Made by a program: the position numbers and the translations under genes
Notes under the pieces: model-generated
Told to the model about the DNA's origin: nothing
Databases searched by the model: none
Seen by the model: only the letters and a program-made list of their open reading frames with translations
Shown: positions 17,605 to 28,245 of the stretch, piece after piece
How the letters are laid out: each line of letters opens with the position of its first letter
Position numbering within the stretch: position 1 is the first letter of the stretch
Origin: Colwellia sp. MB02u-6
GTDB lineage: Bacteria; Pseudomonadota; Gammaproteobacteria; Enterobacterales; Alteromonadaceae
Reading direction: 5' to 3'
Assembly (NCBI RefSeq): GCF_014077095.1
Contig: NZ_JACGVG010000027.1
Coordinates: 1 to 64,000 of the forward strand
Length of the DNA: 64,000 nt

Positions 17605-18764
17605 TGCAATTAAAAGCCTTAATGGTAAAAGAATTTAAAGAAGCTTTTCGCGACCGGCGCGCACTAATGGTAGCGATGAGCATGGCTTTATTGATGCCAG
17701 TCATGATCATGGTTATATTAAAAGTAGCGATTAAAGAAGCGGTAGACAACCCGCCAGTCTATGTGAAATATAGTGGCGAGCAACATGCACCAAAACTGAT
17801 TAACGCCCTCAAAGACCAGAATATTTTATCTTTTGCTGATGTACCCGAAGATGAAGAGCGTAATTGGAATGAGCGTAATATTGAACTGAGCATTCCTGAG
17901 ACATTCATTGCAGATATGGCAGCAGGTAAGCCCATTGAATTAATTTTGCGTGCGGATTATAACGAGAAATCGTTAACGTCTCCTATTCGCCGAATTAAAG
18001 CTGTTATTAGTGAACACTCCTTAACTATTGGTTACAAACGGCTATTAGTGCGCGGTATAGACACTAAATTATTGCAACCCATTAAACTACTTGAACAAGA
18101 CACCTCACTGCCCAGTAGCAATGCAGTGATGATCTCACTCATTTTAGGGGTTTATTTAATGATGGCAGCGTTTATGTCGGGTTTACCTGTGGCGATAGAT
18201 TCGAGCGCAGGTGAACGAGAGCGTAATGTTTTAGAAATGCTGCTGTGTCAGCCGGTAAGTACTTTGAAAATAGTGCTGGCGAAGTTGAGTTGTGCCAGCG
18301 CTATTTCAATTATCTCCATTATATTAATGCTAGTGTTGACTTCAGTGGCAATGAACTTTGTTGACCTAACTAAAATAGGGGCAACCTTTAGTATTGACGC
18401 CAGTACCTTTGTTATATTGTTGTTGTTATTGGTACCTATTTGCTTTCTCGCCGCAGCACTACAGCTCTTCTTTGCCTTTCAGGCCAAGAGTTTCAAAGAA
18501 GCACAATCAACTGTGACCATGTTGATTATGGTGCCTAGTTTTATTCCTTTTGCCTTAATGATGATGGATGATAAGCCTGCTTGGATCGATTGGATGCCAA
18601 TCTCTGGCCAGTCATTGTTGATGGAAGATGTTTTTAAAGGCTTAGCTATTGATTGGAGTGCCTTGCTATTTACCAGCGCAGCCACCATCGCGTTAACCCT
18701 GGTCTTGGTGTTAATTTTGGCGAAACGATTAACCTCTGAAAAAGTGGTGATGTCGTTAAGTTAG
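17601..18764 (+). CDS. natB: ABC-2 type permease, NatB-like
   Basis: A 387-aa membrane subunit. One transmembrane helix (about 21-44) precedes a large extracytoplasmic domain (about 45-170). Five more hydrophobic segments lie in the C-terminal half, with the coupling motif DSSAGERERNVLEMLLCQPVS between the first two. This is the ABC-2/NatB layout. It overlaps natA by 4 bp. An ATG at 17604 is an equally possible start. Substrate unknown. Confidence 0.85.
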   Translation: MMQLKALMVKEFKEAFRDRRALMVAMSMALLMPVMIMVILKVAIKEAVDNPPVYVKYSGEQHAPKLINALKDQNILSFADVPEDEERNWNERNIELSIPETFIADMAAGKPIELILRADYNEKSLTSPIRRIKAVISEHSLTIGYKRLLVRGIDTKLLQPIKLLEQDTSLPSSNAVMISLILGVYLMMAAFMSGLPVAIDSSAGERERNVLEMLLCQPVSTLKIVLAKLSCASAISIISIILMLVLTSVAMNFVDLTKIGATFSIDASTFVILLLLLVPICFLAAALQLFFAFQAKSFKEAQSTVTMLIMVPSFIPFALMMMDDKPAWIDWMPISGQSLLMEDVFKGLAIDWSALLFTSAATIALTLVLVLILAKRLTSEKVVMSLS

Positions 18765-19514
18765 TCACAGATAGAGCCGTTCCATAACAAGATATAGCTC
18801 GAACTAGAACGGCTATGGTTAAGTGAGTATAAAAAGCATCAGGTCAGTAGCTTAGTTAGCAAAAAAAAGGCAGTGCGAAGTGGCTAATGAGCCATTGAGT
18901 TATTTATTTCGTATGCAAGGCATATTGATTCATTGTTTTGGCAGGTTAACCAGCATTAAAGACGGCTACATCATATAAGCAATAACTTTGAAACCAAAGC
19001 TGCAATTCAAGCAAAGCTACTTCAAGTAATAGGGTTAAATATATCTCGCGCATTATTCAGCTTTCCCCCCAATTCAAAGGTTAACGCTTCATTGGTCTTA
19101 AATGTTTGAGTCACACTTGCGTTTATTATTCGAGTTGGGACTTAGGTGGATAATAGCGCGCTTCCACGAGGGTAAGTACAGGATCGAGTCAACACAACCA
19201 AGTGCTTTCGCCACCGAATAATTTACAGTTTATTTTTATTTACTTGTATTTAATTTGTATTAACGCATAATTTAATGAATTAAATTTATTGTTTTTACGA
19301 TTTTAAAGAAGTATATTAGTTTTAGTTATCTATTGATGTTAGTATTAAAAACTTTTGCAGATAACTTCAAAGTATATTTGATTGCAAAATGAACTAAAAG
19401 AGCACGGTTTTATCGTGTACAAGCACGGCAAGTTCAGGCAAAATATGTCGCAATTAATTTAGAATTAAAGCCAACCCCCAGTATTGCCAATGGCAGACTA
19501 TTTGAGGATATAAC
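18765..19514. other. Long intergenic region upstream of glyA
   Basis: A 750-bp gene-free stretch. No tRNA, glycine riboswitch or PurR operator was recognised. The right 250 bp are very AT-rich and should include the glyA promoter. An imperfect hairpin around 18776-18813 (GCCGTTC with GAACGGC) may act as a weak end signal for the NatAB transcript, but it has no T run. Confidence 0.5.
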
Positions 19515-20771
19515 ATGTTTACACGTGATATGAATATTGCTGATTTTGATCCAGAACTTTATCAAGCAATGAGTAACGAAGTTGTTCGTCAAGAAGAGCA
19601 TATTGAACTCATCGCTTCGGAAAACTACTGTAGTCCACGTGTACTCGAAGCTCAAGGTTCACAACTGACGAATAAATACGCTGAAGGTTACCCAGGTAAG
19701 CGTTATTACGGCGGTTGTGAGTATGTTGATATTGCCGAGCAACTGGCTATTGACCGCGCAAAAGAATTATTTGGCGCAACTTATGCTAACGTGCAGCCAC
19801 ATGCCGGTTCACAAGCAAACGCTGCTGTTTTCCAAGCCTTAGTTTCACCAGGTGGCAAAATATTAGGCATGAGTTTAGCGCATGGCGGCCATTTAACGCA
19901 TGGATCGCATGTAAACTTTTCGGGTAAGTCATATGAAGCTTTTCAATACGGTCTACACCCTGAAACCGGTGATATTGATTATGCTGAATTAGAACGCTTA
20001 ACACTAGAGCATAAACCAGAGATGATCATTGGTGGTTTCTCAGCCTTTTCTGGTGTGGTTGATTGGGCTCGTATGCGTGAAATTGCCGATAAAGTGGGTG
20101 CTTACTTTTTTGTTGATATGGCTCACGTTGCCGGTTTAGTTGCTGCGGGTTTATATCCTAATCCAGTGCCACACGCCCATGTTGTGGCGACAACAACTCA
20201 CAAAACATTAGCTGGCCCACGTGGCGGACTAATTATTTCGGGTTGTAATGACGAAGCAATTTATAAAAAATTGAACAGCGCAGTATTTCCTGGTGGTCAA
20301 GGTGGACCACTAATGCATGTGATTGCCGCAAAAGCTGTAGCATTTAAAGAAGCATTAGCGCCAGAGTTTAAAGTTTATCAACAAAACGTGTTAGATAATG
20401 CTAAAGCTATGGTGGCGGTTTTACAAGAACGTGGTTATAAAGTTGTTTCTAATGGCACAGATAACCATCTATTATTGCTTGATTTAATTGATAAAGATAT
20501 TACGGGTAAAGATGCTGATGCCGCCTTGGGTCGTGCTCATATTACCGTGAATAAAAACTCTGTACCCAATGATCCACGTTCACCTTTCGTAACTTCTGGC
20601 CTACGTTTAGGTACACCAGCCATTACTCGTCGTGGTTTTGGTGTTGAAGAAGCCAAAAAAACTGCGGATTGGATTTGTGATATTTTAGATGACATCAACA
20701 ACGAAGCCGTGATCGCTAAAGTTCAAGCCGCCGTTAGTGAGCTTTGTGCACGCTTCCCTGTTTATAAGTAA
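19515..20771 (+). CDS. glyA: Serine hydroxymethyltransferase
   Basis: A 418-aa PLP enzyme that interconverts serine and glycine while loading one-carbon units onto tetrahydrofolate. Near full-length identity to gammaproteobacterial GlyA is evident: [33 protein letters not shown], the Schiff-base region [13 protein letters not shown] and [14 protein letters not shown]. The length matches E. coli (417 aa). A TGAGGAT ribosome-binding site precedes the ATG. The gene has its own terminator downstream and is separated from nrdR by 198 bp. Confidence 0.97.
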   Translation: MFTRDMNIADFDPELYQAMSNEVVRQEEHIELIASENYCSPRVLEAQGSQLTNKYAEGYPGKRYYGGCEYVDIAEQLAIDRAKELFGATYANVQPHAGSQANAAVFQALVSPGGKILGMSLAHGGHLTHGSHVNFSGKSYEAFQYGLHPETGDIDYAELERLTLEHKPEMIIGGFSAFSGVVDWARMREIADKVGAYFFVDMAHVAGLVAAGLYPNPVPHAHVVATTTHKTLAGPRGGLIISGCNDEAIYKKLNSAVFPGGQGGPLMHVIAAKAVAFKEALAPEFKVYQQNVLDNAKAMVAVLQERGYKVVSNGTDNHLLLLDLIDKDITGKDADAALGRAHITVNKNSVPNDPRSPFVTSGLRLGTPAITRRGFGVEEAKKTADWICDILDDINNEAVIAKVQAAVSELCARFPVYK

Positions 20772-20820
20772 TTATTTTTAGCTTTTAAATAATATTGTTA
20801 TTTACTGACTAATCTTAAAG

Positions 20821-20845
20821 TGGCCACCTTAGTGGCCATTTTTTT
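20821..20845 (+). terminator. glyA terminator
   Basis: A 7-bp stem (TGGCCAC / GTGGCCA) with loop CTTA is followed by seven T residues, 49 bp after the glyA stop. Confidence 0.9.
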
Positions 20846-20969
20846 GACTGTTTTTTATTGGACCATGACTAGTTTGCCATTAATCGCAAACTATTTGGCT
20901 TAATGAACTGTTTTCAATTAACATACCAAGATTAAATTGCTCATGACCTGTTAACTTTGGAACTCATCA

Positions 20970-21422
20970 ATGCATTGCCCCTTTTGTTCAGCCAACGAGA
21001 CTAAAGTTATCGATTCACGCTTAGTGTCAGATGGTCACCAAGTCCGTCGTCGTCGTGAATGTTTAGCGTGCCATGAAAGATATACCACTTTCGAAAGTGC
21101 CGAGTTAGTTATGCCACGCATTATTAAGCGTGATGGCTCTCGTGAACCTTTTAACGAAGATAAAATGCGCAATGGTTTATTACGTGCATTAGAAAAAAGG
21201 CCTGTTAGCACCGAACAAATAGAGTTGTCGATTAATAAACTCAAATCACAGCTTAGAGCAACAGGTGAGCGCGAAGTGTCAAGTGAAATGCTCGGTACTA
21301 TTATTATGGAGCAGCTAAAAGTTTTAGATAAAGTGGCTTATATTCGCTTTGCTTCAGTGTATCGCTCGTTTGAAGATATTAAAGAGTTTGGTGAAGAGAT
21401 TGCCCGTTTAGGTGATGAATAA
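20970..21422 (+). CDS. nrdR: Transcriptional repressor NrdR
   Basis: A 150-aa repressor of ribonucleotide reductase genes. The N-terminal zinc ribbon has CPFC (3-6) and [11 protein letters not shown]. The basic RRRREC segment contacts DNA. An ATP-cone domain (about 49-139) binds ATP/dATP and links repression to nucleotide pools. Length and motifs are standard. It begins the nrdR-ribD-ribE-ribB order common in gammaproteobacteria. NrdR boxes for its targets were not found in this window. Confidence 0.96.
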   Translation: MHCPFCSANETKVIDSRLVSDGHQVRRRRECLACHERYTTFESAELVMPRIIKRDGSREPFNEDKMRNGLLRALEKRPVSTEQIELSINKLKSQLRATGEREVSSEMLGTIIMEQLKVLDKVAYIRFASVYRSFEDIKEFGEEIARLGDE

Positions 21423-21482
21423 ATAATTAGTTCGATGGGCATATAGCTTAAGCGCCATCACAGTTTAACTTTGAGTCCAATA

Positions 21483-22610
21483 ATGAACCATTTTTCATTT
21501 AAAGATCATCAATTTATGCAGCGCGCCATCAGCCTGGCAAAGTGCGGCCATTTTACCACGTCACCTAATCCGCGTGTTGGTTGTGTCATCGTATTAAATG
21601 GCGAAGTGGTGGGTGAAGGCTTTCATCAAAAAGCAGGGCAAGGGCATGCTGAAGTTTATGCATTAAAACAGGCTGGCAGCAAAGCCAAAGGTGCTACTGC
21701 TTATGTCACGCTAGAACCTTGTAGTCATTTTGGTCTAACACCACCTTGTGCAGAAGCGCTGATTAAAGCACAAGTGAGCCATGTTATTGCCGCTATGGTT
21801 GATCCAGACCCACGAGTTTCGGGTCGTGGCCTTAAGTTGTTAACTGAGGCAGGAATAACCACAAAGTTTGGCTTGCTTGAACAAGATGCTCGGGCATTAA
21901 ACCCTGGTTTTATTCACTTAATGACCACCAAATCACCTTATGTTCGTTGTAAATTAGCGGCAAGCTTGGACGGAAAAACCGCCATGGCTAGTGGTGAAAG
22001 CCAGTGGATAACCTCAAATGAAGCTCGCACTGATGTCCAGCGACTCAGAGCACAAAGTTGTGGCATTATTTGTGGCGCCGACTCTGTTATTTTTGACAAT
22101 GCTAAAATGAATGTCCGTTGGCAGGCATTAGGTGAGCTAAAGCAGCGTTATGCACAAGCAGATATTAGGCAGCCAGTTCGTATTATTATTGACGGTAAAA
22201 ACCGCTTAACACCTGATCTTGATGTCTTTAAAACGAGCAGTAAAATAATATTAATTCGACAATCTATTGAAAATAGTCAAAATTGGCCACATTTTGTAGA
22301 ACAAGTGATTATTCCTAAAGCAGTCGATAGTGAATACATTGATCTCAGTTTATTGTTAGCTTACTTGGCTCAGCAAGGCTTGAATGATATTTTAATTGAG
22401 TCAGGCGCTAAGCTAGCAGGCGCTTTTATTAACGCAAACTTAGTGAATGAGCTGGTACTTTACCAAGCACCAAAACTTATCGGTAGCGAGGGTAAAAGCT
22501 TACTTAATATGCCAGCAATATTGCAACTATCAGCGGCTAAAAATCTCGATATCAATGATATTCGCATGGTGGGTAAAGATATTAGGATAACGGCAAGGTT
22601 TAGTCGTTAA
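21483..22610 (+). CDS. ribD: Bifunctional riboflavin deaminase/reductase RibD
   Basis: A 375-aa enzyme for the second and third steps of riboflavin synthesis. The N-terminal deaminase domain has the zinc motifs GHAEVYALKQAG and TLEPCSHFGLTPPC. The latter has Phe-Gly-Leu where many homologues have His-Gly-Arg. The C-terminal reductase domain starts near KLAASLDGKTAM and includes RIIIDGKNRL and DILIESGAKLAGAF. A TTG at 21471 is in frame but the ATG at 21483 is chosen because it has a GAG at proper spacing and matches the usual N-terminus. Confidence 0.94.
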   Translation: MNHFSFKDHQFMQRAISLAKCGHFTTSPNPRVGCVIVLNGEVVGEGFHQKAGQGHAEVYALKQAGSKAKGATAYVTLEPCSHFGLTPPCAEALIKAQVSHVIAAMVDPDPRVSGRGLKLLTEAGITTKFGLLEQDARALNPGFIHLMTTKSPYVRCKLAASLDGKTAMASGESQWITSNEARTDVQRLRAQSCGIICGADSVIFDNAKMNVRWQALGELKQRYAQADIRQPVRIIIDGKNRLTPDLDVFKTSSKIILIRQSIENSQNWPHFVEQVIIPKAVDSEYIDLSLLLAYLAQQGLNDILIESGAKLAGAFINANLVNELVLYQAPKLIGSEGKSLLNMPAILQLSAAKNLDINDIRMVGKDIRITARFSR

Positions 22611-22678
22611 GGTGAAGGCTCTACTGTCTAGACTAGAGTCAGTGGTAATAATAAGCTATACAGACGACGAGACATAAT

Positions 22679-23338
22679 ATGTTTACAGGCATTATAGAAG
22701 CCGTAGGGCATTTACAAGCAATTAATAGCTCAGGTGATGGCGCACGCGTCACCATTAATACGGCAAGATTAGACTTATCAGATGTTAAATTAGGCGACTC
22801 AATTGCAACCAATGGTATTTGTTTAACCGTTGCTGCCTTAGATAGCACCAGTTTTAGCGCTGATGTATCTAGCGAAACTTTAACACGTACCGGTTTCGCA
22901 CATTATAAAATGGGTGCTAGCGTTAATCTTGAAAAAGCCATGTTACCCACCACACGATTCGGTGGCCACATGGTGTCGGGTCACGTTGATGCCGTGAGTG
23001 AAATTAGCGCCATTGAACATAAGGGCAATAGTATAGATTATTGGTTAACTATGCCCGCAGAATTATCTGCCTATATTGCAGAAAAAGGCTCAGTGACTGT
23101 CGATGGTACTAGCTTGACGGTCAATAGTTTAAGCGCCGATCAATTTCGCTTAACGACTGTTCCACATACCACAGGTCAAACAATTATCAGTACATACCAA
23201 GTGGGCACTAAAGTTAATCTAGAAGTTGATTTAATTGCCCGCTACCTAGAAAGATTACTTACCAAGCAAACAACTGCCAAGCAAGACCCGTCAGGTGTTA
23301 CGCATGCGCTATTAGCGCGTAATGGTTTTATTAAATAA
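22679..23338 (+). CDS. ribE: Riboflavin synthase alpha subunit
   Basis: A 219-aa enzyme that dismutates two 6,7-dimethyl-8-ribityllumazine molecules to riboflavin. It shows the two internally repeated lumazine-binding domains: [10 protein letters not shown] and GICLTV in the first, [11 protein letters not shown] and [10 protein letters not shown] in the second. Length agrees with E. coli RibC/RibE (213 aa). It is 68 bp after ribD and 10 bp before ribBX. No FMN riboswitch was seen upstream. Confidence 0.95.
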   Translation: MFTGIIEAVGHLQAINSSGDGARVTINTARLDLSDVKLGDSIATNGICLTVAALDSTSFSADVSSETLTRTGFAHYKMGASVNLEKAMLPTTRFGGHMVSGHVDAVSEISAIEHKGNSIDYWLTMPAELSAYIAEKGSVTVDGTSLTVNSLSADQFRLTTVPHTTGQTIISTYQVGTKVNLEVDLIARYLERLLTKQTTAKQDPSGVTHALLARNGFIK

Positions 23339-23348
23339 AGAGGTTGTC

Positions 23349-24458
23349 ATGAATTTACATACGCCACAAGAGATTATCGACGATATAGCTCAAGGTAAAA
23401 TGGTCATCTTAATGGATGATGAAGATCGCGAGAATGAAGGTGACTTTATTATGGCGGCAGAAAAAGTAACGCCTGAAGCGATAAACTTTATGGCAACACA
23501 TGGTCGTGGTCTTATTTGTATGCCAATGTCGGCAGCGCGTTGCGAGTTGTTAAAATTACCGCTAATGGTCGATAAAAACGACGCTCAGTTTACCACTAAT
23601 TTCACTGTCTCTATTGAAGCGGCTGAAGGGGTAACTACTGGTATTTCTGCCGCTGATCGTGCCACGACCGTTTTAGCCGCGGTTGGTAAAGACGCTGATC
23701 ATAACTCGATTGTGCAGCCTGGCCATATTTTCCCGCTGATTGCCAAAGATGGTGGCGTGTTAAACCGTGCGGGTCATACCGAAGCAGGTGTTGATTTAGC
23801 GCGTTTAGCTGGCCTTGAAGCCGCAGCGGTTATTGTTGAGATATTAAATGAAGATGGCACCATGGCGCGTCGGCCAGACCTAGAAATTATTGCTGAAAAA
23901 CATGGCATAAAAATGGGTACTATTGCGGATTTAATTGAATATCGTAATGCCAATGAAACCACTATTGAACGGATCTCAAAGTGTAAACTACCGACCGAAT
24001 TTGGTGATTTTGATTTAACCGTATTTAAAGACACTATTGACGGTCAGGCACACTTTGCCTTAACCAAAGGTGAAATTAAGCCTGAAGAGCCAACGTTAGT
24101 TCGTGTGCACTTAGAAAATACTTTTAAAGACTTATTGCTCAGTCAACGTGAAAGTGTCGCTAAATGGCCGATGTCGAGTGCGCTGGAAAAAATTGGCAAA
24201 GAAGGCGGTGTATTAGTCTTGTTAGGTAAGCACGAATCACCTATGGAGCTTATTGCCCAAGTACAGAAATACGCTAAGCTTGACGCGGGTGAAACCGTTA
24301 AAGAAGTTAAACGTCATGTTGGCTCACGTAACGTTGGTGTTGGATCACAAATTTTGGCTAATTTAGGTGTCAGTAAAATGCGCTTATTAAGCTCACAAAC
24401 GAAATATCACTCGCTTTCAGGCTTTGGCTTAGAAGTTGTGGAATATATTGCTGAGTAA
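23349..24458 (+). CDS. ribBX: DHBP synthase with degenerate GTP cyclohydrolase II-like domain (RibBX)
   Basis: A 369-aa fusion. The N-terminal half is a complete 3,4-dihydroxy-2-butanone-4-phosphate synthase: [27 protein letters not shown] and [13 protein letters not shown]. The C-terminal half aligns with GTP cyclohydrolase II from RVHLEN onward. It has no cysteine at all in the zinc-ligand region (the RCDCG motif is missing) and lacks the catalytic segment. It therefore resembles the RibBX arrangement described in Shewanella, and GTP cyclohydrolase II must be supplied elsewhere. The ATG at 23349 follows AAAGAGG and avoids overlap with ribE. The usual ribH-nusB do not follow. Confidence 0.9.
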   Translation: MNLHTPQEIIDDIAQGKMVILMDDEDRENEGDFIMAAEKVTPEAINFMATHGRGLICMPMSAARCELLKLPLMVDKNDAQFTTNFTVSIEAAEGVTTGISAADRATTVLAAVGKDADHNSIVQPGHIFPLIAKDGGVLNRAGHTEAGVDLARLAGLEAAAVIVEILNEDGTMARRPDLEIIAEKHGIKMGTIADLIEYRNANETTIERISKCKLPTEFGDFDLTVFKDTIDGQAHFALTKGEIKPEEPTLVRVHLENTFKDLLLSQRESVAKWPMSSALEKIGKEGGVLVLLGKHESPMELIAQVQKYAKLDAGETVKEVKRHVGSRNVGVGSQILANLGVSKMRLLSSQTKYHSLSGFGLEVVEYIAE

Positions 24459-24532
24459 ACGATTTTTTAGTGAATTTTGTGACTATTTCACGGCCAAGTG
24501 AGTGTAATATAGTTAATGTGCGACAAGAAAAA

Positions 24533-24565
24533 AAGCGATTTGAAGCCATTCAAATCGCTTTTTTT
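24533..24565. terminator. Bidirectional terminator between ribBX and the amidase gene
   Basis: An 11-bp stem (AAGCGATTTGA / TCAAATCGCTT) is flanked by an A run on the left and a T run on the right. It can therefore terminate the two convergent genes on both strands. Confidence 0.9.
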
Positions 24566-24594
24566 CTGCCATATTAAACTCAGGTCAACAATAT

Positions 24595-26130
24595 TTAAAG
24601 CACTGGCGATCTTCTATGTAATGTTGATTGCTCATAATCATAGGCAACCTCAATCAATTTAGCTTCTTGTAATTTACCTGAAAACATTGATAAACCAACA
24701 GGTAAGCCATGAACATAGCCCATTGGTACTGTAATATGGGGATAACCAGAAATTGCTGCAGCAGAGGACGCTGCGCCTAAATAATGGTCACCGTTTATCC
24801 AATCAGTTTTCCAAGCTGGTCCTGTGGTTGGTGCAATAATCAGATCAAGCTGGTGTTCAGCCAAGAGGGCATCAATACCTTTATCTTGAGTTGATTTTTT
24901 TGCTAGTAGTAATGCGGCACGATAACGCTCATCAGTGAGTGTTCCTTTAGCTTGTGCCATCTCAAATATTTCCTGTTTAAAATAAAGCATTTCTTTATCT
25001 GCGTTTGCAAGATTAAAGGCAATTAAGGCTTCAAGTGACTTAGGGATATTATCACCTGTGTTTGCAAGATAAGCATTTAAACCATGTTTAAATTCGTATA
25101 GCAGCACTTCAAACTCTGCGTCACCCCAAGCATCAGTATTGGCGAAATTAGTTGCATCAACAATAATGGCACCTTGAGCTTGTAAGTCGACAATAGCTTG
25201 TTCAAAAACCGCATCAAGTTGCCCATGATACCCTGTAAGATTTCTGGCAACACCGATGCGTTTACCTCTGATGCCGCCTATTTTTAAATGATTAATAAAA
25301 TCAGTCGTAGTTGATAGTGCACCATGGTCTCTGTTGTCGACAGCAGTTAATGCAGTAAGCAGAATAACAGCGTCAGTCACTGTGCGCGCCATTGGGCCAG
25401 CAGTATCTTGGCTATGAGCGATAGGGATAATGCCATCTCGGCTTATGGTACCTAAAGTAGGCTTGATGCCGACAATACCGTTTATTGCCGATGGACAGGT
25501 TACCGAGCCGTCTGTTTCTGTGCCTACAGCCAATAATGCTAGGTCTGCTGCGATGGCTACGCCAGAGCCAGCACTAGACCCACATGGGCTTGTAGTAAAG
25601 TCGTATGGGTTTTTACTTTGACCCCATAGGCCACTCCAACCACTTGAAGACGAGGTTGAACGAAAGTTTGCCCACTCACTTAAATTTGTTTTTCCTAAAA
25701 TAATCGCACCAGCATTTTTAAGTTGCTGAACCAAAAACGCATCATTTGTAGGATAGTGATTTTTTAACGCCCAAGAGCCTGCAGTATTGGCCATACCGTC
25801 AACAGTATCGATATTATCTTTTAATAAAACAGGAATACCGTGCAAGGCTCCTACTTTTCCTGATTTTTTATAAATCGCATCAAGCTCTTGCGCTCTTTTA
25901 AGTGCATTTTTATTGAGCTGAACTACAGCGTTTAGTTGTGGCCCTTGGTCATCAATTTTTGTTATTCGCGCTAAGTAATAATTGACCAGGGCTTCACTTG
26001 TTAGCTGTTTATTTTCCATCATGCGGTGAACTTTAGTCACAGTTAATTCGTGATGATTTATGTTTTTTTTTGAACAAGCTGACAAAGTGCAGAGCATGAG
26101 GACTGCTATAATGCTAATAAAGCTTCGCAT
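24595..26130 (-). CDS. Amidase-signature family lipoprotein
   Basis: A 511-aa exported amide hydrolase. The signal peptide ends in a lipobox (LSAC, C19). The Ser-cisSer-Lys catalytic set is present: K104 in VLLKDNID, the serines in CGSSAGSG (185-186) and the probable nucleophile S209 in GTETDGSVTCPS. Canonical GatA-type proteins have DTGGSIR there, so the ETDGSV variant marks a distinct subgroup. It may hydrolyse peptide amides or other small amides at the cell surface. It is a single gene between two terminator-like structures. Confidence 0.88.
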   Translation of the reverse strand: MRSFISIIAVLMLCTLSACSKKNINHHELTVTKVHRMMENKQLTSEALVNYYLARITKIDDQGPQLNAVVQLNKNALKRAQELDAIYKKSGKVGALHGIPVLLKDNIDTVDGMANTAGSWALKNHYPTNDAFLVQQLKNAGAIILGKTNLSEWANFRSTSSSSGWSGLWGQSKNPYDFTTSPCGSSAGSGVAIAADLALLAVGTETDGSVTCPSAINGIVGIKPTLGTISRDGIIPIAHSQDTAGPMARTVTDAVILLTALTAVDNRDHGALSTTTDFINHLKIGGIRGKRIGVARNLTGYHGQLDAVFEQAIVDLQAQGAIIVDATNFANTDAWGDAEFEVLLYEFKHGLNAYLANTGDNIPKSLEALIAFNLANADKEMLYFKQEIFEMAQAKGTLTDERYRAALLLAKKSTQDKGIDALLAEHQLDLIIAPTTGPAWKTDWINGDHYLGAASSAAAISGYPHITVPMGYVHGLPVGLSMFSGKLQEAKLIEVAYDYEQSTLHRRSPVL

Positions 26131-26283
26131 AGTACTTCCTTTTATGATTTATACGCTTATGTAACGTTAAATAAAGCCACTTGTCTAGCCTTAAAGGTAA
26201 ACGTGATAGTGAGGTTTAGCATGAGAGATAACATATTTTGACGAAGTGTGTTTGTACTATGTTTATTGTCGAATAAGGCAGTA

Positions 26284-26307
26284 CGCCATTTGCTTTATCA
26301 AATGGCG
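26284..26307 (-). terminator. Hairpin downstream of the xseB-ispA-dxs operon
   Basis: A perfect 9-bp inverted repeat (CGCCATTTG / CAAATGGCG) with a 6-base loop lies 30 bp past the dxs stop on the minus strand. There is no T run, so it may be an RNA-stabilising end structure rather than a full intrinsic terminator. Confidence 0.4.
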
Positions 26308-26336
26308 AGTTTGCTTCTAGCGGTGAATTAAGACTT

Positions 26337-28223
26337 TTATAGTTGCATAAATTTTCTGATTTTCTCGGTTATCCCTTGGCTATCTAAGCCTAATTCTTGA
26401 TGGATTTCCGCTTGGGTACCGTGCTTAATAAAACTATCGGGTAAGCCTATATTGAGAATTTTTTTCGCGATACCTTGGCTTAAGATAAATTCGTTAACAC
26501 CAGAGCCGGCACCACCAGCAATAGCGTTGTCTTCGACGGTGACAATACAATCGTGATTGGCACATAGTGTTTTGATAAGCGCTTGATCTAAGGGTTTAAC
26601 AAAGCGCATATCGACTAAGGTGGTGTTAAGGGTTTCTGCCGCAATTTTCGCTTGCGTTAATAGGGTACCGAAATTAAGCACAGCCACTTTACTTTGCACT
26701 TGGGTATTATCGTCTATCGCACGAATAATATTAGCTTTGCCGATCTCAAGTGTTTCTGATATTGCCGGTAGTGTTGCGCCATTACCACTGCCACGAGGGT
26801 AACGCACGGCGGCAGGGGTATTTAACTGATAACCGGTATTGAGCATTAGCTGACATTCGCGTTCATCAGAGGGCGTCATGATAGTGAGGTTAGGAATACA
26901 ACGCATAAAGCTTAAATCAAATGCACCTTGATGCGTCGCACCATCAGCGCCGACAATACCGGCTCTGTCAATGGCAAATAATACGGGTAAATTTTGAATT
27001 GCCACGTCATGAATAAATTGATCATAACCGCGTTGTAAAAAGCTCGAATAAATAGCCACCACTGGTTTTTGTCCGCCAATAGCTAGGCCGGCAGCAAAAG
27101 TGACTGCATGTTGTTCAGCAATAGCCACATCATAATACTGCTTGGGAAAGCGTTGGCTAAACTCCACCATACCTGAGCCTTCACGCATGGCTGGCGTAAT
27201 TGCGGCAAGCTGATTATCTTGTTCAGCAACTTTACATAACCAATCACCAAATATGGCTGAATAAGTTGGCAAGCTTGGCGCGCTTTTTGGGAGGCTGGTT
27301 TCTGTGTGATCAAATTTAGGTACGGCATGATACTTGATTGGATCTTGTTCAGCCTGTTGATAACCTTTACCTTTTTTAGTGGCAATATGCAGTAATTGTG
27401 GACCTTTGAGGTTACGCATATTAGAAATAGTCGCTACTAAGCCATTAACGTCATGACCATCAATGGGGCCAATGTAGTTAAAACCTAGTTCTTCAAATAA
27501 GGAGCTTGGCACGACCATACCTTTTAAATGCTCTTCAGCACGACTCGCTAATTCCTTAATTGGTGGAATGTTTTCAAGTATGCGTTTACTCCCTTCACGG
27601 ATACCGGTATATATGCTGCCAGAAAGTAATTTTGCTAGATGATTATTCAACGCACCAACATTTTCCGATATCGACATTTCGTTATCATTTAAGATAACTA
27701 ACATGTTTTTATTGATATCACCGGCATGATTTAAAGCTTCAAAAGCCATGCCTGCTGTCATGGCGCCGTCACCAATAACCGTAACCACCTTACGACTTTT
27801 TGCTTCTTGCTCAGCCGCAACGGCTAAGCCTAATGCCGCAGAAATTGAGGTGCTTGAGTGACCGACACTAAGCACGTCATATTCACTTTCTTCACGCCAT
27901 GGGAACGGGTGCAAGCCGTCTTTTTGTCGAATAGTGTGTAGTTGATCACGTCGGCCGGTAAGTATTTTGTGTGGGTATGCTTGGTGTCCAACATCCCAAA
28001 GTAAATGGTCAAATGGCGTGTTATAAACATAATGTAAGGCAACTGTTAATTCAATTGTACCTAAGCCCGAGGCAAAGTGACCGCTACTTTTACTGACAGA
28101 ATTTAAAAGATAACGTCTTAGCTCTTCACTGACTTTTGTTAATTGCTTTGGCTCTAATTTTCGCAAATCAGCTGGAGAATTGATCTTGGCCAATAAAGGA
28201 TATTTAGTTAAGTTTATAGTCAT
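26337..28223 (-). CDS. dxs: 1-deoxy-D-xylulose-5-phosphate synthase
   Basis: A 628-aa thiamine-diphosphate enzyme that condenses pyruvate and glyceraldehyde-3-phosphate, the entry step of the MEP isoprenoid pathway and a source for thiamine and pyridoxal. The TPP motif [18 protein letters not shown]...NDNEMSIS is complete. The substrate-binding [15 protein letters not shown] and the transketolase-like second half ([27 protein letters not shown]) are typical. Length matches E. coli Dxs (620 aa). It is last in the xseB-ispA-dxs operon, 22 bp behind ispA. Confidence 0.97.
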   Translation of the reverse strand: MTINLTKYPLLAKINSPADLRKLEPKQLTKVSEELRRYLLNSVSKSSGHFASGLGTIELTVALHYVYNTPFDHLLWDVGHQAYPHKILTGRRDQLHTIRQKDGLHPFPWREESEYDVLSVGHSSTSISAALGLAVAAEQEAKSRKVVTVIGDGAMTAGMAFEALNHAGDINKNMLVILNDNEMSISENVGALNNHLAKLLSGSIYTGIREGSKRILENIPPIKELASRAEEHLKGMVVPSSLFEELGFNYIGPIDGHDVNGLVATISNMRNLKGPQLLHIATKKGKGYQQAEQDPIKYHAVPKFDHTETSLPKSAPSLPTYSAIFGDWLCKVAEQDNQLAAITPAMREGSGMVEFSQRFPKQYYDVAIAEQHAVTFAAGLAIGGQKPVVAIYSSFLQRGYDQFIHDVAIQNLPVLFAIDRAGIVGADGATHQGAFDLSFMRCIPNLTIMTPSDERECQLMLNTGYQLNTPAAVRYPRGSGNGATLPAISETLEIGKANIIRAIDDNTQVQSKVAVLNFGTLLTQAKIAAETLNTTLVDMRFVKPLDQALIKTLCANHDCIVTVEDNAIAGGAGSGVNEFILSQGIAKKILNIGLPDSFIKHGTQAEIHQELGLDSQGITEKIRKFMQL

Positions 28224-28245
28224 ATGATTCTATTAAATTTAAAAG

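Noticed and set aside
18765-19514. Possible glycine riboswitch or PurR control upstream of glyA
   Set aside because: No conserved glycine-aptamer core and no PurR palindrome were found in the 750 bp.
23339-23348. FMN riboswitch associated with the riboflavin genes
   Set aside because: Gaps before ribD, ribE and ribBX are too short or lack the conserved RFN element motifs.
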